Assembly (NCBI GenBank): GCA_008692225.1
Contig: VICG01000011.1
Coordinates: forward strand, 992,001-1,056,000
Length of the DNA: 64,000 nucleotides
Reading direction: 5' to 3'
Source: Monilinia fructicola
Taxonomy: Eukaryota; Ascomycota; Leotiomycetes; Helotiales; Sclerotiniaceae
Position numbers and translations under genes: made by a program
Notes under the pieces: generated by a model
Databases searched by the model: none
The model's input: the letters and a program-made list of their open reading frames with translations, nothing else
What the model was told of the DNA's origin: nothing
Shown here: piece after piece, positions 1-12,283 of the stretch
Layout: each line of letters opens with the position of its first letter
How positions within the stretch are numbered: position 1 is the first letter of the stretch

Positions 1-2889
1 GAAAAACTTTGGTTGCCTTGCGAGAAGATCCCGAGTCTACACCTCTTCAAACAAAATTGAACACACTAGCCGAGTACATCGCCAAACTTGGTGGAGCTGC
101 TGGTCTTCTTCTCTTCATCGTCCTGTTTATCGAATTTTTGGTCCGTTTGCCTCACAACCACCACACCCCAACCGAGAAGGGTCAAGAATTTCTCAATATT
201 TTCATCGTCACGGTCACAATTATTGTGGTCGCTGTTCCTGAAGGGTTACCACTCGCCGTAACATTGGCCTTGGCTTTTGCTACAACGCGCATGTTGAAAG
301 ATAACAATTTAGTCAGACATCTCAAAGCTTGTGAGGTTATGGGAAATGCCACTACCATTTGCTCCGACAAAACGGGTACTTTGACTCAAAACAAAATGTT
401 GGTAGTCGCCGGAACCATAGGAACTAGCTCTCGATTTGGTGGCATAGTGGAATCATCTGGGAAAGATCAATTGGACAAAGGCAAGCAACCACAGCGAGAA
501 GTAGACAACTTGTCCCCTGGAGAAGTGGTATCCACTTTGGATCCAAGTGTTAAGGAATTGCTCAAGCATTCGGTTGTCCTGAACTCCACGGCCTTTGAGG
601 GTGAGGTTGATGGCCAAAGCAGCTTTATCGGCTCCAAAACCGAAACGGCCCTCTTACTCTTCGTACGAGAACATCTGGGACTCGGTTCACTTGATCAAGA
701 ACGTTCCAATGCGACCATAACTCAACTCATCCCCTTCGACTCCGGCCGAAAGTGCATGGGAGTAGTCGTACAATTGGACAATGGCAAATACAGACTCTAT
801 GTGAAGGGCGCCTCCGAGATTCTCCTCGAAAAGTGCACAGACATCATCCGCGATCCAACCAAAGACACCAGCAGCGTTCATATGACCGATGACAACCGCC
901 AGACTCTGAACTCGCTTATCGACAACTACGCTTCACGTTCACTTCGTACAATTGCACTCGTCTACAGAGATTTCGAGAGGTGGCCGGCCAAGGGCGCTCG
1001 GATCATTGAAGGAGAGAAGAACCAAGTTGTGTTTGATGATATCTTCAAACAGATGGTACTCTTGGGAGTTGTAGGAATCCAGGATCCACTTCGTGACGGT
1101 GTTCCTGAAGCTGTTCGCATTTGTCAAAATGCCGGCGTGGTTGTTCGCATGGTCACTGGAGATAACATGGTCACTGCTAAGGCTATTGCTGAAGAGTGCG
1201 GCATCTATACACCTGGTGGTATCATCATGGAAGGTCCGACTTTCCGAAATCTGAGTCAAACCAAGAAGGAGCAAATGATTCCTCGTTTACAAGTCCTTGC
1301 ACGATCTAGCCCAAAAGACAAAGAGGATTTGGTCAAGGCTCTTAAGAAACTTGGCGAAACTGTTGCGGTGACTGGTGATGGTACCAACGATGCTCCTGCT
1401 TTGAAGAAGGCTGACGTTGGGTTCTCTATGGGTATTGCTGGTACTGAAGTCGCAAAGGAAGCTTCTGCCATTATTCTTATGGACGATAATTTCAACTCGA
1501 TTGTCAAGGCTATGATGTGGGGACGTGCTGTTAATGATGCCGTGAAGAAATTTTTGCAATTTCAAGTCACTGTTAATATCACGGCCGTTCTCTTAACCTT
1601 CATTTCGGCAGTTGCAAGTTCTGACGAAACATCCGTCCTTACTGCTGTGCAACTGTTATGGGTTAACCTTATCATGGATACCATGGCAGCCCTTGCATTA
1701 GCTACTGACCCACCGACTGCGAGCATTCTCGATCGAAAGCCCGATCCAAAGTCTGCGCCTCTTATCACTATGACAATGTGGAAAATGATCATTGGTGAAT
1801 CAATCTATCAACTAGTCATCACTTTGCTCTTGTTCTTCGGCGCGGAAAGCATTCTTTCGTACCAGTCCGAGCGCGAAATCGCCCAAATTCCGACTCTTGT
1901 CTTCAATACGTTTGTGTGGATGCAAATCTTTAACCAATGGAAGTAAGTACTTTGAACATCTAAACTTTGAACCTTAACTAACTCGATATAGTAATCGTCG
2001 TCTTGATAACAAGTTCAACATCTTAGAAGGAGTTTCTCGCAACTGGTTCTTCATGGCAATCAATGTTGTCATGGTCGGTGGCCAAGTTATGATTATCTTC
2101 GTCGGCGGCAAAGCTTTCAATGTGGTTCATCTAAATGGTGCTCAATGGGCATACTCAATCATTCTTGGTTTCCTCTCTATCCCAGTCGGAGCTTGCATAC
2201 GTCTCATCCCCGATGAGTTGCTCGTTTCATTGATTCCTAGCTATTTGTTGAACCGAAACAAGACCCCAGAAGTTACCATCTCGGACGAGGAAGAGCACTT
2301 CAGATTCCCTAAACCATTGGCAGATGTCAAGGAAGAATTGACTTTCCTCAAGAAATTCAAGGGTGGCCGATTGAACAATTTGAAATTCGCAATGCAACAA
2401 ACCCGCGATCAACTGTTACCACGTTCCAGAAGCGGCTCTAGATCAAGAGATAATTCTATTGCACCAGCCACACCCTTAGACGATCCAACTCAGGAGGATG
2501 GCTTTGGTACAAATGGTCCATTCCCAACTCCTGAATCCCGCAAACGCGGACGAAGCACTAGATCTCGATCAAACTCAGCATTGGGAGCTACAACTGTCAT
2601 GGCAGGTATTATCGCTGGTAGCGTTGCTGGATGGTCACCTATTGAGAGAAACTATGGCGACAATGAATCCATGAGATTCTCACGATCCAAAGCAAGATCA
2701 GAGCTAGAAGCCTCCGACGAAATACAAATACACCCCGGCACCAAATCGGACGATCCAATTATCACAGAAAACCCAGGACAACTTGATGGCCCCCCATCGC
2801 AAATACCAGAAATCACACCCATTCCCGCGTCTGATATACCTACTTTAAAAATCCCAACACCAACCCGAAAAAGCTCAAATGATGAATAA
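1..2889 (+). CDS. P-type Ca2+-transporting ATPase, PMCA/Pmc1 type (3' part)
   Basis: Type IIB calcium pump that exports Ca2+ from the cytosol; in fungi the Pmc1 class usually sits in the vacuolar membrane. Coding is open at base 1, so the N-terminus and first membrane segments lie outside. Exon 1 runs to 1942, intron 1943-1991 (GTAAGT...TAG), final exon 1992-2889; the join restores NQWNNRRLDN. Visible parts in order: a membrane segment with VPEGLPLAVTLALA, the phosphorylation motif CSDKTGTLT (Asp near base 367), nucleotide-binding domain with KGASE, the hinge TGDGTNDAP (near 1371), then C-terminal membrane helices with NLIMDTMAALALATDPP. A long Ser/Arg/Pro-rich cytosolic tail follows the last helix, with a Gly/Ala-rich stretch (TVMAGIIAGSVAGW). 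No frame break across about 940 codons. Family assignment is firm; vacuolar versus plasma-membrane location is inference. Confidence 0.95.
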
Positions 2890-4356
2890 TACTCATTTCA
2901 ATCTAATTCTATCACTAGAGAACTCAACTCTATGTAGATATGTAATTTTAGCATTAGCACTTGCGCGTGCGCCTTTTGAAACATCTTACGTTCTCCTCAC
3001 GAAACTTATTGCGTCGATCATGTCTTTTGACTTACATACATTTGCAGGCGTTTTTGAGGTGGCGAAATCAAAGATACTAATTTTAGGCGTTTTTTTCTTG
3101 CCCCTTCTTTTTAATACCACTTAAAATCGATGATGTTGTTTTGGGGCTTTCTTGTTTTCGATGGAGGGGAGGGGTTGAGTTGCGCAGGATTGTAGATAAG
3201 ATTGATGGACCTCGCGGCTGAAGAGAGAAAATGATTTGGTGGGTTGAGACATGACCATGGATGAATATTGATAGTGAGCGATTGCAATTGCGAAGGATCT
3301 TATGGATGGATAGAGATGGGAATGCACGCATGGCCTGTGAATGAATGAGGCGAGCAAAAAGATAGAATACCTAGTATGCATGCATGGACTTGACTTGTTT
3401 ATACCTTATTCACCAGATCAGGGAGCAGACAAAAATGTAAATGTAAATGTAAATGTAAATGTAAATACGAACTGAAACGATGGAGAGTACTCTTATTAAT
3501 ACAATAGTAGTACGTGCACCTAAGTGCAATGTGTGCGATTGATTATGTGACCTATGTGCTTTGCCGTATGCTGCTATGTGTATGGAGTCATTGAATGTGA
3601 ACCTCCAGAGCAAACCCGTCCCATCTGATCCCATTCTCCCATTCCTCCATAAGAACCCAAGCAATAATAGAACAAGAACAAGAACAAGCACAAGCACAAG
3701 AACAAGAACAAGAACAAGAACAAGAACAAACAGACAGGTACGCCATCGGTTCATCCCGAACCAGAATCCCATGCGGCGCTTCCTTCCACAAAACTGATAT
3801 GATATGATATGATATGATATGATATGATAAGAAAAATTCCATCCGTACAGAAAGAAGTACGACACGTTCTTACACTTGCTTTACTTGATGACTCCAAGCG
3901 TTGACTCCAAATGCTGACTCCAAAGAGAGAGGTGAGAGAAAGAAGCTGATGGGGAGGGGGGGATCTATGTACGCCTGATCGATTATATTTTTGAATTTCA
4001 AAGATCATTTTGATGTTTGTTCCAATCTTCGGGTGCGAAAATGGGAGGGAGTGATGTTTGTAGTTATTTGTTCATGGACAAGTCGATTAATGGAAAGGAG
4101 GAATAGTTATTAAAGACGGGTGACACTATCGCAATCTTTAACGCCATGCTGTTTGGTAGAAATCAATTCGAAACCGGAAAGTAGGAAGTGCTTGTTCTAG
4201 GTTTGCAACTGCTGAGTTGAGAAGGGGAGGAAAGAAAAAGCTTTGTGCTAAGTTATCCCCGGGTGTCGAAGGAAATATTTTGGGGTGGCGATGGGGGGAA
4301 GGGGGGAATTTTCAGAGGGGGGGGGGAGGATTTGCAAAACCGCGCAGTGTCTGCAC

Positions 4357-4387
<31 letters not shown>

Positions 4388-4501
4388 TTCTTCTTCTTCT
4401 TCTTCTTCTTCTTCTTCTTCTTCTTCTTCTTCTTCTTCTTCTTCTTCTTCTTCTGGTAATGCAGCAAAGTTATTCGTCAATCGTAGACAGGATGGCTATC
4501 C
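2890..4501. other. Intergenic spacer between convergent genes, microsatellite-rich
   Basis: No convincing gene. It separates the 3' ends of the Ca2+-ATPase and the Sir2 gene, so it should hold both terminators. It carries several simple repeats: AAATGT units near 3433-3467, AGAACA/AGCACA units near 3671-3730, TGATA units near 3795-3829, G-runs near 4296-4327, and a compound CAT/CTT tract at about 4359-4454. The open frames here translate only to these repeats (poly-Ser, poly-Leu, poly-Glu). Confidence 0.7.
4359..4454. repeat. Compound trinucleotide microsatellite (CAT)n(CTT)n
   Basis: About ten CAT units are followed directly by more than twenty CTT units, ending about 50 bp from the stop codon of the Sir2 gene. 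It probably lies in the 3' UTR or terminator of that gene. On the minus strand it is a long purine AAG tract. Confidence 0.9.
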
Positions 4502-6175
4502 TCATTGAGTCTCGGGGTATCTCTGCTTGAATATATGCCGACTGGACAATCCAGGGACCGCAGAAATATCAATCTTTTGATCTTTGGGGATCATCTCATG
4601 TTCGAGTTCCCACCCCAGAGCCTTGCACAATGCCGAGATGACAACATCGCATTCGCCGAGAAGATCAATATCGAAGGCGAGATGACCTACGGGGTCCCGA
4701 TTGATTTGAATTTGAGGCACGTCACTGGGAAGGTATGCTACCACTTCGCTGACTGGTGCAACCTTCAAGGATGTACCGATAGTGATGACGAGGTCAACTT
4801 GATCCTTGTCGCGGTTTCTCAGTCGATCAGAGAAGTCACTGGGTAGTTGTTCACCGAAGAAGGTAATATCTGGCTTCATGATGCCAGCTTCAGGAATATT
4901 GTCTTCTTCGTTTTCATCATCTTCATCGGAGTATCGACGTCGCTTTTTGTCACTACTATTTGAGGACCTCTTACGCTTGAGATGTTGGGCTGATGGAGCG
5001 ACTGCACACTTTTGGCATCGTGGAATAACGCCATCCTTGATCTCCTGGAAAATCTCCTCTCCTTTTACATTATGTCCGCATTTTTGGCATGTGGCGGTTG
5101 CGAACGATCCGTGACAATGAACAATGTTTTCTGGAAGAATTCCAGCAAGGTGTTCGATGTTGTCAATATTTTGTGTGTAGTTGGTGAGTAATTTGCCTTT
5201 ATTTTTTGTAAAAGCCAAATGAACTTATGGGTTGGAGAATATCGCACAATTGATGGTATAATCATCTTGGCGACTCCAAAAAAGAGGTCCGGTTGTTCTC
5301 TAAACACATCAATGTTGAATACGTCCTGAGGATCTGTAAGACCCATCGAATCTAACTGTGAATACAATCCATTGGCAGATCTGAAATCGGGTATGCCGAG
5401 AGAAGTGGAAATACCAGCACCGGTAAGGACTATGATCTTCTTGGCATTTTTGATCAGTTCTACAGCATCAGCGACACTATTATACTGTGGAAGTTTCCAA
5501 CGCCTCGACAACTCGCGGCGAAGAGCATGGGCCAAAAGACCATAGTACTCTTCATCCGGTTCGCCTTCGAGGTGTTCCGGTAGGCGGATAGCAAATGCAG
5601 TCAAGAGCTTCTTAGCAGTAACAGCTCCCGCTTCCACAGTGCTTTCACAGAATGCTCGAGGTCCGAGTCTTCGAAGATCACTACGATATTTGATTGCCTC
5701 CTCACGGGTGCATTTTTCAGAGTCAGAATCTGAAATCTATTTTTAGCGCGTTTGGAGATCAGGGGGTGAAGGTAAACTCACGATTGTCATATATAGTCTC
5801 ATCAGTTAAACCTTCTATCAACTCTTCGAAAAGGCTCTCAAAATCATCACTGTCTGAATCATCGTCATCATCATCATCTTTTTTTTCTTCTTCTTCATCA
5901 TCTTCTTCACCCTCCTCTTCATCTTCATCTTCAACTTCATCTTCATCTTCATCATCTAAGCTGCTTTGATTTGCACTCAAAGCTCTATCCATCTCCTGTG
6001 GCAATGCATTTTGATGGTGCGACATGCCACGTGAAGTATCACAAAAGACACCACCACTGAATGTTGTTGCATCACCGGTTTCTGATGAATCTTCATCATC
6101 GGACAACAGATCGATGATTTTCGAAACTGATGATTTGGGAACATAGTCTGCACCATTTAGCGTAGTAGAACTCAT
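4502..6175 (-). CDS. Sir2-family NAD+-dependent protein deacetylase (frame break in core)
   Basis: Sirtuin that removes acetyl groups from histone lysines using NAD+, expected in nuclear chromatin silencing. Exons: 6175-5782 and 5729-4502; intron 5781-5730 (GTGAGT...CAG). The N-terminal third is acidic and Ser/Asp/Glu-rich. The catalytic domain shows [39 protein letters not shown] and two zinc Cys pairs (CQKCG and CQKC), then [11 protein letters not shown]. The layout fits the Sir2/Hst1 class. The frame breaks between HKFIWLLQ and [10 protein letters not shown] at an A-run (plus-strand T6 at 5202-5207): the coding strand is one base short, and no intron can explain it. The start was placed at 6175 (MSSTTLNG). 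An in-frame ATG at 6385 would add a poly-Asn/poly-His leader, which I take as 5' UTR. Confidence 0.88.
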
Positions 6176-7737
6176 ATTTTGGTTGTGGTGGTGGTGATGG
6201 TGGTGATGGTGGTGATGGTGATGGTGGCGGTTGTTGTTGTTGTTGTTGTTGTTATTGTTGTTGTCCAATCTTGAGTTTTGACAAGATGGATTGGGAATGG
6301 GATTAGGATTGGGGATATTTAGGAGAGAAGGAGGAAGTGAGTGAGTTGAGTGGAGTGGAGTGAGTGATGTGGAGAATATTTTCAAGGAGTAAGATGCTCG
6401 ATTGAGTAAAGTAAGGAAGATATAAGAGGGGGAAGGGGATAATAGTGTATTCCGTATGGGTTAAATGTGAACAAGGTTTTGGTTTTGGTTTTGGTTTTTG
6501 GTTTTTTGGTTTTTGGTTTTTGGTTTTTGGTTTTACTGCAACTTGGAAACACGGAAACACGATTCACCCAAAATGTTACGGTATTCGATAAAATGTGGGT
6601 TTAAGCGAAGGATTAGTCATCAACTTATTTTTTACTTTTGAATTATGGGATTGCGGTAATTCCAAATAAATTATAGTATTCAATAAAAGATATCAGTCTT
6701 GGTCCAATTATCATTTGTCAAGTTACTGTTGAATTATGGCTATTAGATATACCTTCCTAGTAGGTACAGAGTAGGCAATGAAGCAAACCATTAATCATTC
6801 GGTTCCAGGTTCCTTTTGAATTGTGGTTTTAATCTCGAAAAATCATCCATTATATATCCACGGGTACAGTATAAGTACTAATAAAAGTAGTACTGTAATT
6901 AGTACCTTCTTGCTAATATAAGCGATAACGCGATGACACGATAACGATAACGATAACGATAACACTTGATTCTCGAGTATCAGAATAATACAGTACTGTA
7001 CTACCTAGGTAGGTATTTAGTTCGTCGATAAGACATCCATGGAGGTTGTACCTACTCCGTAGGTAATCCAGCCCGATTAGGTATAATAAACAAGCCTCGA
7101 AAAATACCCGATGCCGTATTTTTGAGTTTATCCGATCGCCGATTGCCGATTCGTATTAATGAAGCTTTTCTTTCCGTCCAACCGTTCTCCTGGGCATGGG
7201 AAGGGAACGGAAGGGAAGGGAAGGGAAGGGAAGGGGAAGATCGAAAAGTAGGTAAGTAAATGAAAACCTCAAGTCCCCATATTATTATCTGGATACCCGT
7301 GGACCAGTAGACCAAGAAAGAAAGGGTGGAATTTTTTATAAATACATACTGTACTCTGTATATGCTTCAATCTATATATCCATGGATGTATTATATACAT
7401 ATGAATACATATGAATACATATATATAATATACATTGGATATATATATATACCTAGGTATATACATACATATATATACATACATCCATATCATATTCATA
7501 TCTATATTTTGTAAGTCTTCTGTTATCCATTTGTTGGCAATTGTCGGTTTATTCGTTGATCTAGCTACTGGGTAGGTAGGTATCCACCTACTCACTCATT
7601 CTATCCAATTCAATTCAATTCAATTCAATCTCCTTCACTTTCCTTCAATCCCATTCAATCCCATTCAATCCAGAAATGCATTGGAAAGGTCTCATTTGCG
7701 TCATAATTTCTTACTATTCTCCATTCGATCAGCCACA
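6176..7737. other. Divergent promoter region between the Sir2 and BRE4-like genes
   Basis: No gene supported. It contains the repeat leader at 6181-6262, a GGTTTT-type tract at 6476-6535, GATAAC units at 6930-6964, a GGGAA tract at 7196-7240, ATACAT/TATATA sequence at 7370-7500, and TTCAA units at 7607-7630 close to the next start. The motif TACTCCGTAGGTA occurs at about 7053 and CCTAGGTAGGTA at about 7003; both recur elsewhere in the window. Confidence 0.6.
6181..6262. repeat. GTGATG/GTT microsatellite upstream of the Sir2 start
   Basis: GGTGAT-like units followed by GTT units lie directly upstream of the proposed Sir2 ATG. On the minus strand they read in frame as His and Asn codons (14 His, about 11 Asn) if translation began at 6385. 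Confidence 0.8.
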
Positions 7738-10700
7738 ATGGCACCGGCTTCCTCCAGAGACCTTGAAAATACAAATCAATCATCTCCTCCATCATCGCCT
7801 CCCCCTAATGTAACTTTTACTTCACCGTCCTCAACAACAAGATTCGGTCGAAGAGACTCAATTACAGCAGATGATGGATCGCGTATTCATCGAAGGCTTC
7901 ATATGCCTCTACATATCAAAGGAAATACTCATGATAGACATATTCGCGTACAAGAGCCAGAAGGAAGTCAAGTAAAATCACCATCGACCAGTATATATAT
8001 GGGATCATATACTCCACGGCGATCAAGATCCCTTGCTGGTTCAAGACCTGGTTCTATTAAAAGTCCTCCAACGTCAAATCCAGCTTCTCCTAGGAGCAGT
8101 TTCAGTTTCAGTCATAGTCACATGAGCCTGTTGTCGGATCTCTTACAAGATTATAATTTAGATCTCGAGACTTATGGTGTTGAGGAATTGAGAGATGGTT
8201 TCTTTGATGCTGCATTTTTCAAGCCGCCAAAGACAAGCCATGAAGAGCTTATGAGAGATGCTGAGTTTACATTACCAGCAGCGTTCAAGAAGAAGCATCC
8301 GTTGTCATTGAAACATTTCTTCCCGAGGCAATGGCGTGGAATTAAAGAGATATCCAAACAATTGGTGACGACTCGAGCTGGTATCAAGCTTATTAAGTCA
8401 TTTCTCCCTTTCTTCATCTGTTACGTTTTGTGTTTAGTCCCTGTCGTTAGAAATTGGCTTGGTCGTTACAATTATATTATGGTGGTGTCCGCGATCATCA
8501 ATCATTCAGGACGAAGTGTTGGAGCTCAGATTGATGGTACTATATTGACAATCTTCGGAACCGCTGGAGGGCTTGGATGGGGTGCCTTTGCACTGTGGCT
8601 ATCTGATTCTACAGGTACGGCCAGAAGAGGGTATGGGGGAATCTTGGCAGCTTTTCTCGTCGTGTTCATGGGGATTATCGCAGCACTTCGTTCATATTAT
8701 ATCAGATTGTACCAGTTGGTTTTATGTGCTGGTATGGCAGTCCTGTATACATGTCTTGCCGATACTTCCGATCGAACTGCTTGGAAAGTGCTATTCGAAT
8801 ATGGCATACCGTGGTTACTTGGTCAGGCCGTTGCCCCTCTTGGTGTGCTGTATTGTGAGTATACTTTCTTCAACATATAAGCCCGGCAATCTCTTGCTTG
8901 TTGACACTGCTGTTGCTTCTGTGATGGAGTTTTACCTAACTGAAGCCTGATGAAGGACCGACGTTGCAGAGATCCAATCAAAGTTTGCTTCTCTTACAAG
9001 GCATTGCTAACACAACACAGGTGATTCCTGATGCCGGTGCAAGATCATTGGCCGTGAGCTTACACAATGCATTTGAGACTATGCAAAAGGGACTTCAACT
9101 TCCACAATCAGAGCCGGTGACTGTACACAGACAACTGGCATTTACTTTTGTCAATCTCTCACAAGCCTATAGGGATTTGGTGCTTGATATCTCTATCACC
9201 CGCTTCAAGCCCTCTGATGTTATGGCATTGAGGAATCTGATGCAGGCAGTGATAAGATCTCTACTGTCTCTGCGCATGGAATCACATTTGTTTGAGGATT
9301 CCGATAAGGAGGATGATTCTGACATTCCTTTGTCACCGGCCGTATCAGCCCTCAGCATTCGTCGATTTCAGTCAACCTCGGTGATCAATATCGATGGACC
9401 TCGACGCCCAAGGCTGCAAAGATCAAACACAGAGGATCGAGCTGTAGAGCTAGTGTCCAGTAAACTTGCTGAGCCCACATCAAACTTGTTGTCTTGTTTA
9501 AGATCGGCATTACAAAGATGCGATGCTGTGTTAATGGATATGTCTGGACATAGAGTATTCCTCGGACCTCCCAAGGATGTTTCTGATGATATTGTGGGTG
9601 CTATTACAAGTATTAGGAAGGCCAAGATTAAATATGATGAGGAGGAAGAGCAGTATGTATTGGTTCTTTTCATATTCTATCTTGTCCGAGCATTGAATTT
9701 CTTCGGAGCCCTCTCTTGAGGCTCTGTGCAACATTCATGTGGCCTATTTGTTTCATTCAAAGTATTGTTTTGGGGCCGTATTCAAAAGCTCGTTGCTTCC
9801 CAAATATCAAACTACTTCAGATGGGATTCAGGCATTATCATCAGCAATGGTACTGACTGATAGAATTTTATAGGTTGCTTCAAAACCCAAATCTACCCCC
9901 GACATATTCTGACCACCCTGAGGTTGTCGAGATTTTCCTATTTGTTCATCCTATCAGACAAGCAGCGAATAGTGCTGAAGCTCTTCTGGTTAAAGTCAAT
10001 GAAATGCAGCAAAGGCGTTCCGGTTGGCGAATCTACTTACCATCCTATCCGTTTGGAAAAGCTCTTCAACGTACAAATGGACAAGTACGACATGACAGAG
10101 GAGGCGTAACGGCAGGTTTTTTCTTCCGAAGCCAAAGAGAGCTTGCCAAGATGATGAAAGGAATGACAAACGTTTATGAACCTGCTCCTCGAAAGGAAAA
10201 GGGTACAGAGGAAGAAGAGAATTTTGAGGATCTTGAACCTACTGATACTAGGGGGGGCGTACGCGGAGGAAGAAGAAATCGCGATGGATAAAAATTCCCA
10301 AGCTTCCAGACAAAAACGTCTCAGGTATAAAACTTGGAAAGTCATTCATCGCTTACAAGGCTTCGAGACTAGATTTGCTTTCAAAGTGGCGATAGTAACT
10401 TCTCTTTTGTCCGTACCGGCGTGGCTAAGTCAGAGTAGGGGATGGTGGAACACACATGAAAGTTGGTGGCGGTGATAATGGTCTGGATAAATGATGCATC
10501 CAAGGCATGTCTCCCATCCTTCTTCAAATTGTATTGGAGCATCGAACTAATTTCTAGCAGGGTTGGTGGAAACATACAAGATTTAGTAACTCGAGCCTTT
10601 TGTGCCGTGCTTGGTGCCGTATGGGGAGGCATAGCTTATGGTGCTGATAATGGGAATCCATACGTTATTGGCTGTATTTGCAGCCATCTTTATGATTCCG

Positions 10701-12132
10701 ATGATGTATAGATTCACTCAAAGTCCTCATCCTCGATCAGGAATTGTAGGTTGCATCTCATTTGTAGTAGTCTCATTAGGTGCATATACAGCTCCCGAAA
10801 ACGCTCCAGTGTCCACGGTGGCTTGGACCCGTGGAGTTGCTTTTATGGTTGGTACTGTATCTGCCGTGGTTGTAAATTGGTTCCTATGGCCATTTGTTGC
10901 GAGGCACGAATTGAGGAAGGCATTATCTTCGATGCTCATTTACTGCAGCATAATCTATAGAGGTAAGTTATGTTACGAACATAATCATCCTCTCTACTCA
11001 CATTCTCAGGTGTGGTAGCAAAATACGTGTATTATGAAGATGGGGAAGAACCAGGTGTGAAAGACGTGCTGCAATCGGGTATGTGATTTCGATGAAATCT
11101 TGGAGCAAGACTAATCTTTCTTTAGAAATGCTTGAAGGTCGTCTGAGAGAAGGATTTGTCAGGATAAGACAACTCTTGGTATAAAACCAAATTTCCACTC
11201 ATTGCTACTTCCAAGCTGAAACTCCTCAGGCTCTCACTCGTCATGAAATTCGCCTACGTGGACCTTTTAATCCACTTCCCTACTCGGCATTAATCGATGC
11301 CTGTGAACGATTCTTCGAGTATCTTGTTTCCGTACGACAGTCCTCTTTATTCTTTCATCCCGCACTATCTTTCCGACAACCAAGAAGCCTCCGAATCACT
11401 ACTTGCTTTTCGACGTGATGCCGTTGCCTGTATTCTCATGAACTTGTATGTTTTAGCGGGTGCCTTGCGCGGCGATAGAAGGGTTCCTGTAGGTTTTTAT
11501 TCTACAATAATACCAAATGGTTTAGTTACTAACAGACAAACAGCGATATCTCCCCTCTGCAGCATCAGCAGCACGAAAACGTCTATTAGATCACATGGCG
11601 CTTCTCGAATCTATGAATGTTCCTACCACATCTAGTGGTGTATCTGTCAAGTCGAAGAGGAGTAAGAGAAAAAGCAAACGTAAGGAACAAGAGGATTCAA
11701 ATGAGACGGTGGATAATTTACCTGGAGGAAGAAAATGGTCTCAGATATATAGTTACAGTACGTACCTACATGAGCCTTCCCGTCCTCGCCCTCACCCAGG
11801 AGTCGGGCCCCTTTGACCTCATACGGCAAGTACTGATACAGAGATTTCTAGGTTATAGTCAATCTCTTACAGGATGTGTAGCACAACTAGAAAAACTATG
11901 CAAGTATACCAAGGCAATTGTTGGTGAGCAAGGGTATGTATCATGATTCCTCTTTTTTTATCTCAAGTCCTACCACCTCTTAGTACGCACATCAGGTCAC
12001 ATCCCCGCATGACGCTAACATCAACCCTATAGCTTCGATCCTACTCTCGAAGACGAATACGAAGATCTTACTCGTGGTCGAGTGAGTGCTCACGGTCTTC
12101 TGGATGGACAAATCAACACCACGTACAACTAG
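7738..12132 (+). CDS. BRE4/aromatic-acid-exporter-like multi-span membrane protein (several frame breaks)
   Basis: Large membrane protein of the fungal fusaric-acid-resistance/ArAE-like family (DUF2421, Brefeldin A sensitivity-related), thought to move aromatic or organic acids; substrate unknown. Ten exons fit: 7738-8854, 9021-9652, 9874-10504, 10561-10962, 11010-11078, 11126-11178, 11230-11488, 11544-11757, 11852-11933, 12035 or 12033-12132 (12033 keeps frame). A Ser/Pro-rich N-terminus precedes one helical cluster (FFICYVLCLVPVV, AIINHSGRSVGAQIDG). A cytosolic segment with PDAGARSLAVSLHNAF follows, then a second helical cluster with MHPRVGGNIQDL and YGADNGNPYV. Six single-base breaks, near 8834-8837, 10251-10257, 10468-10469, 10489-10491, 10665-10666 and 11370-11372, must be bridged to read the family pattern. 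Intron 10505-10560 appears to be GC-AG. No nonsense substitutions were seen. It is either one damaged gene or a good gene with sequence errors; I favour the latter. Confidence 0.8.
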
Positions 12133-12210
12133 AGGTTAAGAATGGGTCATTAAGAAGATGAGAATATAGAGGCAGAACGGGAAGACAACTTTTATGTAGA
12201 TTAATCAATA

Positions 12211-12283
12211 GGACCGCTGGCGCAAACGGTAGCGCGTTCGACTCCAGATCGAAAGGTTATCCGTTCAAATCGGGTGTGGTTCA
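12211..12283 (+). tRNA. tRNA-Trp (CCA), intronless
   Basis: A 73-nt cloverleaf. Acceptor GGACCGC pairs with GTGGTTC (two G-U pairs). The D-stem is GCGC/GCGC. The anticodon stem TTCGA/TCGAA encloses loop CTCCAGA, giving anticodon CCA. T-arm ATCCG-TTCAAAT-CGGGT, discriminator A. T-rich runs from about 12305 can serve as the Pol III terminator. Confidence 0.93.

Noticed and set aside
3410..4530. Open frames with poly-Ser, poly-Glu, poly-Leu or Ser/Arg repeats
   Set aside because: They simply translate microsatellites in several frames and have no non-repetitive coding part.
5190..5220. An intron to explain the Sir2 frame change
   Set aside because: Conserved residues continue up to LLQ and resume at KGK within a few bases; no GT...AG of workable size fits.
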